Shown here piece after piece: positions 32,250 to 40,961 of a DNA stretch of 64,000 nt (its first letter is position 1; every line of letters begins with the position of its first letter). Source of the DNA: Liolophura sinensis (Eukaryota; Mollusca; Polyplacophora; Chitonida; Chitonidae). The notes beneath the pieces are model-generated. The model searched no databases and was not told where the DNA came from. It saw only the letters and a program-made list of their open reading frames with translations. The stretch is taken from contig NC_088306.1 of the NCBI RefSeq assembly GCF_032854445.1, forward strand, positions 7,315,924-7,379,923, written 5' to 3'. A program made the translations under genes and the position numbers.

Positions 32250-33610
32250 TATATTGTTTTCCTGCAAAAACACGGAACTCGGCAGGTGGACTAAGCTTCC
32301 CCAATGCCGGGTCCTTTGCTTTGTTTTAATAATAGTGTATGTCAAATCCGATAACAGCACACGCCGTGTGAGTATTTATAAACCAGTGCTGTTGAATATA
32401 TTGCAACAAAACTGCAATGGCGAATAATTTTCAAGCAACTATGACGCATGTCAAAAGTGCTTAAGACGTCAAACTGGGAACAGGAAAGAAATCAAATTGG
32501 GTTGGTACATAGTTCTACTGTGAAGAATGACTGTACAAAGTTTAAACTTCCTAGAGCAAAACGTTTCAGTTATAGCTGTGATTAAGTTTTTGACTTAAAT
32601 TCTATGACGTTTGATAAACATGAGCAGTGAATTATTTCCATAGAACAGCAAATTTTTTCCCCGTGACAGGACGTCTACTTATAAAGGATATCAGATGCTA
32701 AAAAGCCCTAAATATTTGCCGACATTTTTATTCGAACACTGGGAACTAGTATTTCACATGACTGAGCAGGGTATATCATTGTCAGATTTTGAGAGTCCAC
32801 GAACAAAATATCTTGTGTCTACATCTAGCAGTGAAGAGCGCTTGTGTGCGCTTTGTTTATGCATTGTGAATGGTTTAAGATATAATTAAAAATGGTGAGC
32901 TATTAAAAGGGGGAAACAGAAGCGACGCTAATTTCTTTGAGGATTTGTCAGCCGCAACGAGCAGCTTTGAGAAGATGGCGATGTTATTCTTGCCATTAGA
33001 GGTCTTGTTGTCGCCGGTGTTGGTTTTTCAAATGCGGCTGCGTCGCGGCAATTGCTTTTTCTTACCGTTACGTCAGGTTACACAGGACAGGGTCTTGGAA
33101 ACACACAAGAGTCAAATGCGCACCTGCTTTCATGTTTCATTGTCTGGTACCAGCTACTGCTAATGTAACCAAAGTCATCTCTCGCGCTAAATGTATGTTC
33201 CACCATGCTGCATTTGGTGTTGAATCGATAAGGCAGTAAGCAGATATTGTACATTTAGAAAAGGAATGCCAACACCTTAAGAATAGGACAGTCAAATCAT
33301 GCGTTCCTTTTCTTTCAGTCTAACACATTTCAACACATTTAATTTCCGTCTTGTCATTTTCGAACACAGTTGTAGGTAAAAAGGTGTACAACGATAGAAT
33401 GTTCTGAAACAGCAGAACAGCATAGGTAATCGTCCAGTTGATCATTCAAAGGTCACAAGGATATTCTTGCACGTCAACGCTTACTAGCATTCAACATTTG
33501 TTTGATGGAAAGACAGTTTTCCGCAAAGCTTTCTAGCAAGCAGTTTGACTATGGTATACCACTCGTTATCGAGAAAAAGAACTTCGAAAATCAATTACCA
33601 TTACTATAAA
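32250..33610. other. No gene recognised
   Basis: Frames at 32695-32889 and 32945-33163 are not recognisable. The words TGTCAGATTTTGAGAGTC (about 32780) and TGTCAGACTTCAGAGTTC (about 39875) suggest another diverged dispersed repeat. Confidence 0.35.
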
Positions 33611-34369
33611 ATGTACCATGCAGCATTGAGAGCAGGGACGACAGTGTTGTAATTGGCAAGTGGTCACACATAACCGGTGGAACCCGGCATCTTGTCAACT
33701 TACCTCAGCTATACGCAGCTTTGGACGGCGCTTGACGCATCGCGTTAGCGAAATCTGGTGTAAACAATGTAGTGAAGTAAAAATACATTTTATTAGCCGT
33801 CACTGGTCTTCACTAATTCCGAATGCTGTGTTGTCATCACATCTAATGAATACTAACATGAACAGCTTTTCACATGCACGATAACGTCGTAACGTCAAAA
33901 AACAAAAGCTGTCATCAGCATTCTGTAAAGGCCAATATGCTTTTACCGCATTCCGCTGTTTCCGAACAGAGCTGCCATACAACTGCAGTTCTTATACACA
34001 GAGACTTTGCTTAACACACTCGTTTTTCTTAACATATGCCAAATTGCTTTTTGAGGAGCTTTCAATGTTATTAAGCGGTTTTGGTATGTTTATTTTTTTA
34101 TTATAAAACAAACTTATTTGCTGAAGTGTAGCTTACTCAGTGTCGGAAAGTATTTGCCGATCTTCTGACTCCGGTGAAACGTGTTGTCTTTCCGGCAGTG
34201 ACGTGGTTTGTCGAAGTGGTTCACTTATAATATTTTCCGCAATGGGTCAGGTAACGATCTGACAGAAAGACAGAAAGTGCTGGTGTTCGATGTTTTATAC
34301 TAAAATTTAATGAAAGATGTTAATACTTGAATGCCAAACCCGAAACTCACTACTGTAATGCACGTTCGC

Positions 34370-34560
34370 ATATGACTAGACCATGCTGTGACGTCTCATA
34401 AATTGCATTTAACATCACTTCATTTTATTTACGTAATACTGTGTAAGCCATGATTCTAAGAGACAAACAATTTGTTTCTATTTAAACATTTACTTGAACA
34501 GTTAGAAAAAAACTGAGGTAAATTGATAAGAAGCCGGTATTATTTGACAACTACATGCGC
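34370..34560 (-). repeat. Family A repeat
   Basis: GACGTCTCATAAATTGCATTTAAC, TTTACGTAATACTGTGTAAGCCATG, TTTACTTGAACAGTTAG and GAGGTAAATTGATAAGAAGCC follow the A order. Confidence 0.6.
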
Positions 34561-34729
34561 CACACTAACGTCAGCTTTCTGTTTTGAATCTGCATGCTAT
34601 GGTACTTTTTATTGGGCATATGCACCTTTTTCCCGCGTTGAGGCGATAGTGGCGTTACATAGAACGTGTTTCTAAAGTACATGTTAATCCGGTAATTGTC
34701 ATTGTACAGAACTTTTCCAGGTACTTCCT

Positions 34730-35027
34730 TCACAGTAAACGGGGGCCTCCGTGGCTCAGTCGGTTAGCGCGCTAGCGCAGCGTAATGACCCAGAAGCCTC
34801 TCACCAATGCGGTCGCTGTGAGTTCAAGTCCAGCTCATGCTGGCTTCCTCTCCGGCCGTAAGTGTGAAGGTCTGTCAGCAACCTGCGGATGGTCGTGGGT
34901 TTCCCCCGGGCTCTGCCCGGTTTCCTCCCACCATAATGCTGGCCGCCGTCGTATAAGTGAAATATTCTTGAGTACGGCGTAAAACACCAATCAAATAAAT
35001 AAATAAATAAATAAATCACAGTAAACG
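34730..35027 (+). mobile_element. SINE-1, full length, with 12-bp target duplication
   Basis: SINE body 34742-35015 (274 bp). TCACAGTAAACG precedes it at 34730-34741 and follows at 35016-35027. The head has RNA polymerase III box A (TGGCTCAGTCGGTTAGCGCG) and box B (GAGTTCAAGTCC) spaced as in a tRNA. The body has CCGGGCTCTGCCCGG, a perfect stem, and the tail has GAAATATTCTTGAGTACGGCG followed by (AAAT)n. It is the best reference copy in the window. Confidence 0.96.
34752..34828 (+). promoter_or_regulatory. tRNA-like polymerase III promoter of the SINE
   Basis: Box A TGGCTCAGTCGG near 34752 and box B AGTTCAAGTCC near 34820. The tRNA cloverleaf is not kept, so this is a promoter remnant and not a working tRNA gene. 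Confidence 0.8.
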
Positions 35028-35166
35028 AAAAGCCACTTCTGTACTGCTTGTAGTTATAATTAATACTTAGTAGTTACAAATTTCACAGTTGTACTATTAA
35101 TTAAGGAATGTATTAAGTTTTATTCAGTGTTCCCATATTTTCTGTTTTTGAGATCAAGTGTAGTGA

Positions 35167-35433
35167 ATGGAACACAATTGTGAGAAATTGAGAAGAGTGA
35201 ATTTATCTATTTTGGGGGACATTTCATCTAGCTTAATGGTGCATTTATCTAGTTATCGTGATCGCTTGATTTTTGTTTCATCTGATTTTTTCTCACGTTA
35301 TCTAAATCAAATTACAGCGACTCGCACAGCGAGAATACGTGTAGGTCATTGTTTTAAAATTTGGTGCAAAATATGGAAGACATTATACTCTCGTAGATGT
35401 CGATGTCTACGAAAAAGGAAAGATAGCTTTTGA
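35167..35433 (+). CDS. Coding-like frame, possible CARD-type death fold; unproven
   Basis: 88 codons from ATG 35167. CEKLRRVNLSILGDISSSL followed about 25 residues later by QITATRTARIRVGHCF has the spacing of the first helices of a caspase-recruitment domain (LLR.N...L..DI, then I.A..T...R...L). The C-terminal Cys/Arg-rich residues after about 60 look like noise or intron. No splice signal is convincing, and only the pattern supports it. It could equally be chance in AT-rich DNA. Confidence 0.25.
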   Translation: MEHNCEKLRRVNLSILGDISSSLMVHLSSYRDRLIFVSSDFFSRYLNQITATRTARIRVGHCFKIWCKIWKTLYSRRCRCLRKRKDSF

Positions 35434-35754
35434 ATTGAAATAAAGTGTATGGGGCTAATGGTGATCGGATTGAAAAAAAAAGAACTTTCTACGAAATGTT
35501 TAATGTCACACAAGGATTATGCTCCGTTGCAGAACTTTAACTTTTAAACCACTCGATCCGTCAATTCTGCCTCATTGCCGATCATATTGATGTGGCGCCT
35601 TTTCTGTAACATTCCCAGTATTAATGCTCACAGGTGGATGAATGTCTACAAGTTTGTTAAATGCATGTACCTGGTATAATCGATGGACTCTAGCTTAGTA
35701 CTGTTATCTTTAAATCTAACCATAGCTTACAAGCGAAACCCAGTAAATGTACGA

Positions 35755-35800
35755 GTGATAACACGACATCTGCAATATTTCAACCGTATCGTGACAAAAA
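35755..35800 (-). mobile_element. LINE-tail scrap
   Basis: AACACGACATCTGCAATATTTC and AACCGTATCGTGAC resemble the LINE 3' tail (CGCCACATCGGCAATATTTC, GCCATATCGTGGC). It lies just outside the foldback at 35821. Confidence 0.45.
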
Positions 35801-35820
35801 AGTGTTTATATTACAAGGCA

Positions 35821-36535
35821 GGTTTACCTGTGTCAGAAACGGCCCAACATAAGGACATCTGGCACAAAAACTGGCAGCGCGGAAGCGGGTTCATATGTCA
35901 TGTTGCAGCGCGGTATTGATTGACGTTGCGGTCGTAAAACAATTACCCTCGACCTGGTTGATCAGATGTCGTTCCCGTTTGATACGCGCGTGTCCACACG
36001 CTGTGAATTATCCGTCTATTTCATCTCATGCCAGGTGCAACATCCGCAGTAGACTGGCCAGTGTGGAACAGCTAACTGCAGGTTCACGTTCAGCATTTGT
36101 AAGACGTGGAATGAGAATTGTATATCTCCCAAAGACTGACAGTCTGTTTTTTGTTTTCTAATCACCAGCCAATTCTGCACGCGTATGTGCTCGGCCACAT
36201 GAAATTGTGGCCACGTGACTTCCCACAAGTGCAGGTCGCGTTTTTGCAGAGCTCTTTATAACTGGTTTTAAACATTGTCCGTTAATTTGTTTTTGTTATG
36301 GTTTGGATGTTTTCATTATATCGAAAACAAGGCATTCACGACGGATAATTCACAGCGTGTGGACACGCGCGTATCAAACGGGAACGACATCTGATCAACC
36401 AGGTCAAGGGTAATTGTTTTACGACCGCAACGTCAATCAATACCGCGCTGCAACATGACATATGAACCCGCTTCCGCGCTGCAAGTTTTTGTGCCAGACG
36501 TCCTTATGTTGGACCGTTTCTGACACAGGTAAACC
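35821..36535. mobile_element. Foldback element with 196-bp arms
   Basis: Left arm 35821-36016 (GGTTTACCTGTGTCAGAAAC to CTGTGAATTATCCGTC) and right arm 36340-36535 are inverted copies with four mismatches, about 98% identical. The 323-bp centre has its own short hairpin (GGCCACA...TGTGGCC, about 36192). I see no coding region and no clear target duplication. The near-perfect arms imply recent origin or gene conversion. A non-autonomous DNA transposon or foldback element is most likely. Confidence 0.85.
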
Positions 36536-36549
36536 GTAATAAATGTCTA

Positions 36550-37029
36550 CGCTTGGCACAATTTCGCCTGCGCTAGAACCAAAGACACTGAAATATGCTT
36601 GTGTTTATAGAATCACGTTTTACGCTGCAATTTGTCGACGGAAGGCTGCGAACGTGGCGTCAGATTCTCTAGGATGAAGTGTGCCTTCAAACATCCACCC
36701 CAGAATGTTAAAAAGCTGGACGCCATGTTGGTACAGCAATGACGCATAATGCCTAATGTTGTGGTCACAGGTATTAGGCAGTCAATGAGACAAAGTTGCC
36801 TTGCTGTTGTGAATAGGAGACGGGTATACACGATCTTGAGCAGGCTCCGATGCAGATAGTTAGTAGCTGTAAAATCAAAAGGTGACCCTAGCATGCTACA
36901 GTTGACTGTGGAGGTGCACCAAGCGGACCTAAATCCTGTTCTAGTACATGCTAATTACAGTCATAAACCACGATTTGTCTACTAGCAACACACATTGTTT
37001 TATGAGGGTATGTTTGGAATATAAAGTTA
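36550..37029. other. No gene recognised
   Basis: A 93-codon minus frame (36613-36894) has no recognisable domain. Confidence 0.35.
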
Positions 37030-37666
37030 CACATATTACGACCCAAACTGTCTGTATTATAAAGAGATGGCTTGTTCGAAATACACGACAGTTTAGCCGC
37101 ACAAAAAAGTAACCAAAACCAGCAGATTTTATTTTACAACAATTAATTAGCTTTAACAAGAACAGATAATAAGACTTATACAAATACTAAAGTACTTAAG
37201 TTTAACAAGAAAGGATAGCAGTATCTATACAAATACTAAAGTACTTACGATATCAAGTCCAAACGGACGCATATACTCCACAATATATATACCACACACG
37301 CATAAATGCTCAGAGGCAATGTTCACAAGAGGGAAAATCCACAGTATAACTGAGTGTATGACGAAATATACACAAAATTCCACAGACAGGATCCGTGTAC
37401 TAATAGGCACTGTGTATACAAGCGCCTTTCTCCGTCTCTCTGTTCTCTCCCTCTGTTTGACCTGCTTTCATAGGTCTTATATACCCTGGTGGAATTGTCC
37501 AGAATAAGAAAATTCCTGAACACTTGATGTAAACAAACAGGCACGGAACTGCGCGCATTCTGGAATATTCTAAGGTAGAGGCAGACAGCAGGCGCTGAAC
37601 TCAGCGTATGTAAACAGTGGCAAGCTAAATTTAGAAACTGACGGCAGTCGTGCACATAACACACAT
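37030..37666 (-). mobile_element. Solo LTR, family L1, second copy (inverted)
   Basis: LTR body about 37035-37661 on the minus strand, beginning TGTTATGTGCACGACTGCCG and ending near TTTGGGTCGTAAT. CACAT lies on both sides (37030-37034, 37662-37666). Shared with 13751-14508: TCTGCTGGTTTTGG-like 3' part, ATATAAGACCTATGAAAGC promoter region and AAGTACTTTAGTATTTGTAT doublet. It lacks roughly 110 bp present downstream of the TATA box in the first copy. No internal retrotransposon sequence is nearby. Confidence 0.85.
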
Positions 37667-37669
37667 CTG

Positions 37670-38570
37670 CAGTTTCTTTTTTTGTTCAGCATGTATATAT
37701 TATGAGGAGGAACTACTACGTCAAATATTTAATTACTGCATCGCCCACAATACCGAAACATTAATAAAACAATATGTAAATGAAGATGACTAGAAAATAT
37801 GTTATCAAGAGTAACTATTGCATAAAAACATAAAATCATTTTCATTTTGACATTTGACAAACGTGTAGCTTCATCACTTGTTGGATAGCAGGTTTCTTTG
37901 AGACGTTGGCCTGAAATCCATTGAGCTATGTCGTATGATGAATATTCCGGCGCAGAAGAACGTACATATAGTAGGCCTATTATGTAACAGTTGATTTCGC
38001 CGTACTTTTTTCACATTTTGCAAATGTGCGAATACGTGTTCCTCTCCTGTTTTCATCTATGGAATTGAATTAGATAATATCTCCAATGTAGAATTTATTT
38101 TAGATTCAATAAAACCCACTTTCCAGATCGGATTGCACAATTCCGTTGACTTGACCGTAATGGTGATAAACTTTACCATCTGCACGGTGCAAATCGGGTT
38201 CAAGGCGCTAGAAGTTTAGGGTTTTAACTCACCTGGCCTCAGGGAATCAAGTTAGTTATCATGACGAATGGACACCGAGGACTGGCATAGAACAAAAAGT
38301 TGTCCAATAATCTTGTAATACGCAAGTTGAAAAAAAAAAAAAGCAGAATAAAATCCAGCTGTTTTGTTATACCAGTGAAACGTGGATATGAATAGCTGTG
38401 GAAGCTGTTTGTATCAGTATAAACCCATACGGCATGTCAGACAGGAAGCAAAATGCAAATGCTAGTCCATAACGTAGATATTTGGGAATCGTCAGACAAC
38501 ATGTTTGCGTTTCTACCTGCCTTGTCTCAATCGTCTCTCTCTGGGACTTGATCATGATATCTTACTTCAT
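37670..38570. other. No gene recognised
   Basis: AT-rich, with a short poly-A at about 38330. No domain in the small frames. Confidence 0.4.
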
Positions 38571-38579
38571 ATACTTTTA

Positions 38580-38715
38580 GTTCCATTGCTAGCATGCGAT
38601 TGTACATTAAATGGAATGAACGTGTATATTGACAACACCTCGTATTTCACCGGTTACGTGTTCCATTTGTAAGTGTAACAGTCTTTGATGCTGTGGTTCT
38701 ATTCTCTGTGTATTT
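38580..38715 (-). repeat. Family A repeat fragment
   Basis: TATTGACAACACCTCGTATTTC, ACCGGTTACGTGTTCCATTTG and GTAACAGTC are A motifs in A order. Confidence 0.5.
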
Positions 38716-38893
38716 TTTATTATATATATTAGGCATGGAAGAGAGAGCTCAAGCAGAGCAACCACGACAGGGTTTTAATTGGCATAAAACTACATATTGG
38801 GTAAAACATTTGAACACGTAGTTATGCACCAATAAGTTAAATACATTTATAACAAATGTCCAGCCCAATACTTCCTCTACGCATAACATGTTA

Positions 38894-39169
38894 ATGTTAA
38901 TGACTCAGTCGGTTAGCGCGCTAGCGCAGCGTAATGACCCAGGAGCCTCACCAATGCGGTCGCTGTGAGTTCAATTCCAGCTCAAGCTGGCTTCCTCTCC
39001 AGCCGTAAGTGGGAAGGTCTGCCAGCAACCTGCGGATGGTCGTGGGTTTCCCCCGGGCTCTGCCCGGTTTCCACCCACCATAATGCTGGCCGCCGTCGTA
39101 TAAGTGAAATATTCTTGAGTACGGCGTAAAACACCAATCAAATAAATAAATAAATAAATAATGTTAATG
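38894..39169 (+). mobile_element. SINE-1 with 9-bp target duplication
   Basis: SINE body 38903-39160, missing only the first few head bases. ATGTTAATG at 38894-38902 and 39161-39169. It shares the stem CCGGGCTCTGCCCGG and the complete tail with the 34742 copy and is nearly identical to it, so recent. Confidence 0.94.
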
Positions 39170-39303
39170 AATGCTAGAGGACCACGTGCTCTCAACCAGG
39201 ATTCGCGTATGATTTCGCTATCGCTGTGAATATGCAATGCAATGACTTAATTATCTGCTCTAATTCATGATAACACTTATTTAATGCCTTTTGTCTTTAG
39301 TCA

Positions 39304-39510
39304 CAAAAATGTCTGTTGTCAAAGAAAAGAAGAACACAAAGATTTGGACTCTTTCTAGATGTGCAACCTACTCTCCATAGTGACTTCGTTAGTCTATTGT
39401 ACTATGAAGGGTGCCTGACACTAATGCAAAAACACGAATTTAAAACTTGCCAAAATCAAATTTATCACATTATGAAGTTGTTTTTTTTTAGATATAAAGA
39501 CATACGTTAA
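39304..39510 (+). CDS. Small frame of unit D, copy 1; function unknown
   Basis: Open from the upstream TCTTTAG (possible acceptor) as ...SKKRRTQRFGLFLDVQP..., ending RYKDIR and a stop. The frame at 49963-50157 (minus) aligns over its whole length with one residue gap: QRFxLFL, P, L, LY, G, L, M, FF, Y, D and R are shared, and both stop at the same place. Spacing resembles the last helices of a CARD (RF..FL..LP...), but the evidence is slight. It could be an exon or an old element's coding piece. Confidence 0.35.
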   Translation, partial: QKCLLSKKRRTQRFGLFLDVQPTLHSDFVSLLYYEGCLTLMQKHEFKTCQNQIYHIMKLFFFRYKDIR

Positions 39511-39989
39511 CCAAAACGAAACTTTGACAGTGTATAGAAATATACACATGAAAATTTCAGTACAGATATTTTTCTGGTTAACGTTGATCTTCATACTGTA
39601 AATTAAAGAGACAAGCCTCGTTTGAACGAAATAGGAGGGTTGATCGAGTATGTATTTTTGGCGAGTTATCACCAAGCAACCATGTCTTTTATGGCCATAT
39701 AACCTTTACGGGCGATTCGTTTTATATTTTAGAAGTTCTATACGTTTGATTAGGAAATTTACAGAGTTGTCCTGAGATTTTGAAATTTGAGATTTCTTAT
39801 CGTACGTCTCTGGGGCTGATTCTCCGCTTTACAGTACCAGGTTCTTTGCTTTCATGAAACACGGTGTCACATTGTCAGACTTCAGAGTTCAGAGCAAAGC
39901 CAGACCAGCGATCAGAGTGTGATAGTTGACAAATGGTCTCAGTTAACCGGCATAATCATCACTGATCCATCCAATAAGAGTTTAATCTA

Positions 39990-40680
39990 ACGATTTTTGA
40001 AAGGTTTAAATATATGTTCACAAGAACGACAGTCTTGATCTGTTGCACATGTCAACTGGTGAAGGATTTTGAAGAACGTTGCGTTAGGCTTTACTAAGAA
40101 CTGTCAATATAAAATACAAATTTGCCTTTCATGGACCGGTATGATTTTTAAAATGTAACAAAAATAAGGTTGTTTTATTGACATCCTGACCGTAGGCAAG
40201 ACAAAGTATAATTAGAATTAAATTTGCAAGTGTAGTTATGATGAATTTTTTCACACATGAGGATCCTAGACAATCTGCTGAATTTCTCCCTTTTTGTAGC
40301 CACGATATACCGGAAAATTGCCGAAGTAGCGTTGAATTATTCACTTATACCCATTCTGCTTTAGAGACAGTCATGCGGTGGAATACTTATTTTTCCCTTT
40401 TTCAGCATTACTGTAAAAACCGATCATTTTTTAACTTTTTTTAATTTTGAAGACAATAAAGCAGTATTAAATTTTCCAAAAGTATTGAAAGGTTTAACGT
40501 AAAATTACCGCTCAGAGAAAGGTAAGATCTTTTTTTTTACCTTAAATAGAACAAAATTTTTAAAATGTTAAAAATTTGTGAAACGTTGCATTTTGAAATG
40601 GAACTTTTGTGTGTTTTTTTTTTTAATTTTCTTTTTATTTTAACCAATATAAAAAGTGGGATAAGTCGCGGGACATAAAT
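39990..40680. other. No gene recognised
   Basis: Very AT-rich with many T runs (about 40430-40630). Frames at 40129-40444 overlap on opposite strands and have no domain. Confidence 0.4.
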
Positions 40681-40691
40681 TAGACATACAA
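40681..40691. repeat. Target-site duplication of the LINE, right side of insertion (3' end)
   Basis: TAGACATACAA, exactly repeated at 45013-45023. Confidence 0.93.
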
Positions 40692-40961
40692 ATGAATGAA
40701 TGAATGATTATGGCTTAACGCCACATCGGCAATATTTCAGCCATATCGTGGCGAGAACAAGGTGAAAACAGGAGACGGTTAAGGTTTTCGAAATGATGGT
40801 GAGAGCATCAAAAATCAAACAAAAAGTACAGACATGTTTAAAATCAGATAAGAAAAAAACCAAAACAGTTAAAACTCGAAAACCATCATATTTAAAAATA
40901 GTATATCTGGAAAGCTGTATGTATATAACTTTTATCTATAAATATTTCAGACATTTGAAAT
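40692..40961 (-). other. LINE 3' UTR and tail
   Basis: Ends with GATATGGCTGAAATATTGCC, GTGGCGTTAAGCCATAAT and (CATT)n. The same region is conserved in the truncated copies and is presumably where the reverse transcriptase recognises its RNA. Confidence 0.75.

Larger units (their letters stand above)
38780..39830 (+). repeat. Inverted duplicate unit D, copy 1
   Basis: Matches 49690-50440 in opposite orientation: ACACGTAGTTATGCACCAAT, GCTAGAGGACCACGTGCTC, CAACCAGGATTCGCGTATG, AACGAAACTTTGACAG and GATTTTGAAATTTGAGATTTC all have counterparts there. A SINE (38903-39160) inserted only in this copy. Confidence 0.75.

Noticed and set aside
34742-34830. tRNA gene in the SINE head
   Set aside because: Box A and box B are present, but the acceptor stem and cloverleaf are not kept, and the same head recurs in many dispersed copies with a SINE body. 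It is a SINE promoter.
36016-36228. 70-codon minus frame in the foldback centre as its transposase
   Set aside because: Too short, overlaps the arm, and has no DDE or zinc-finger motif.
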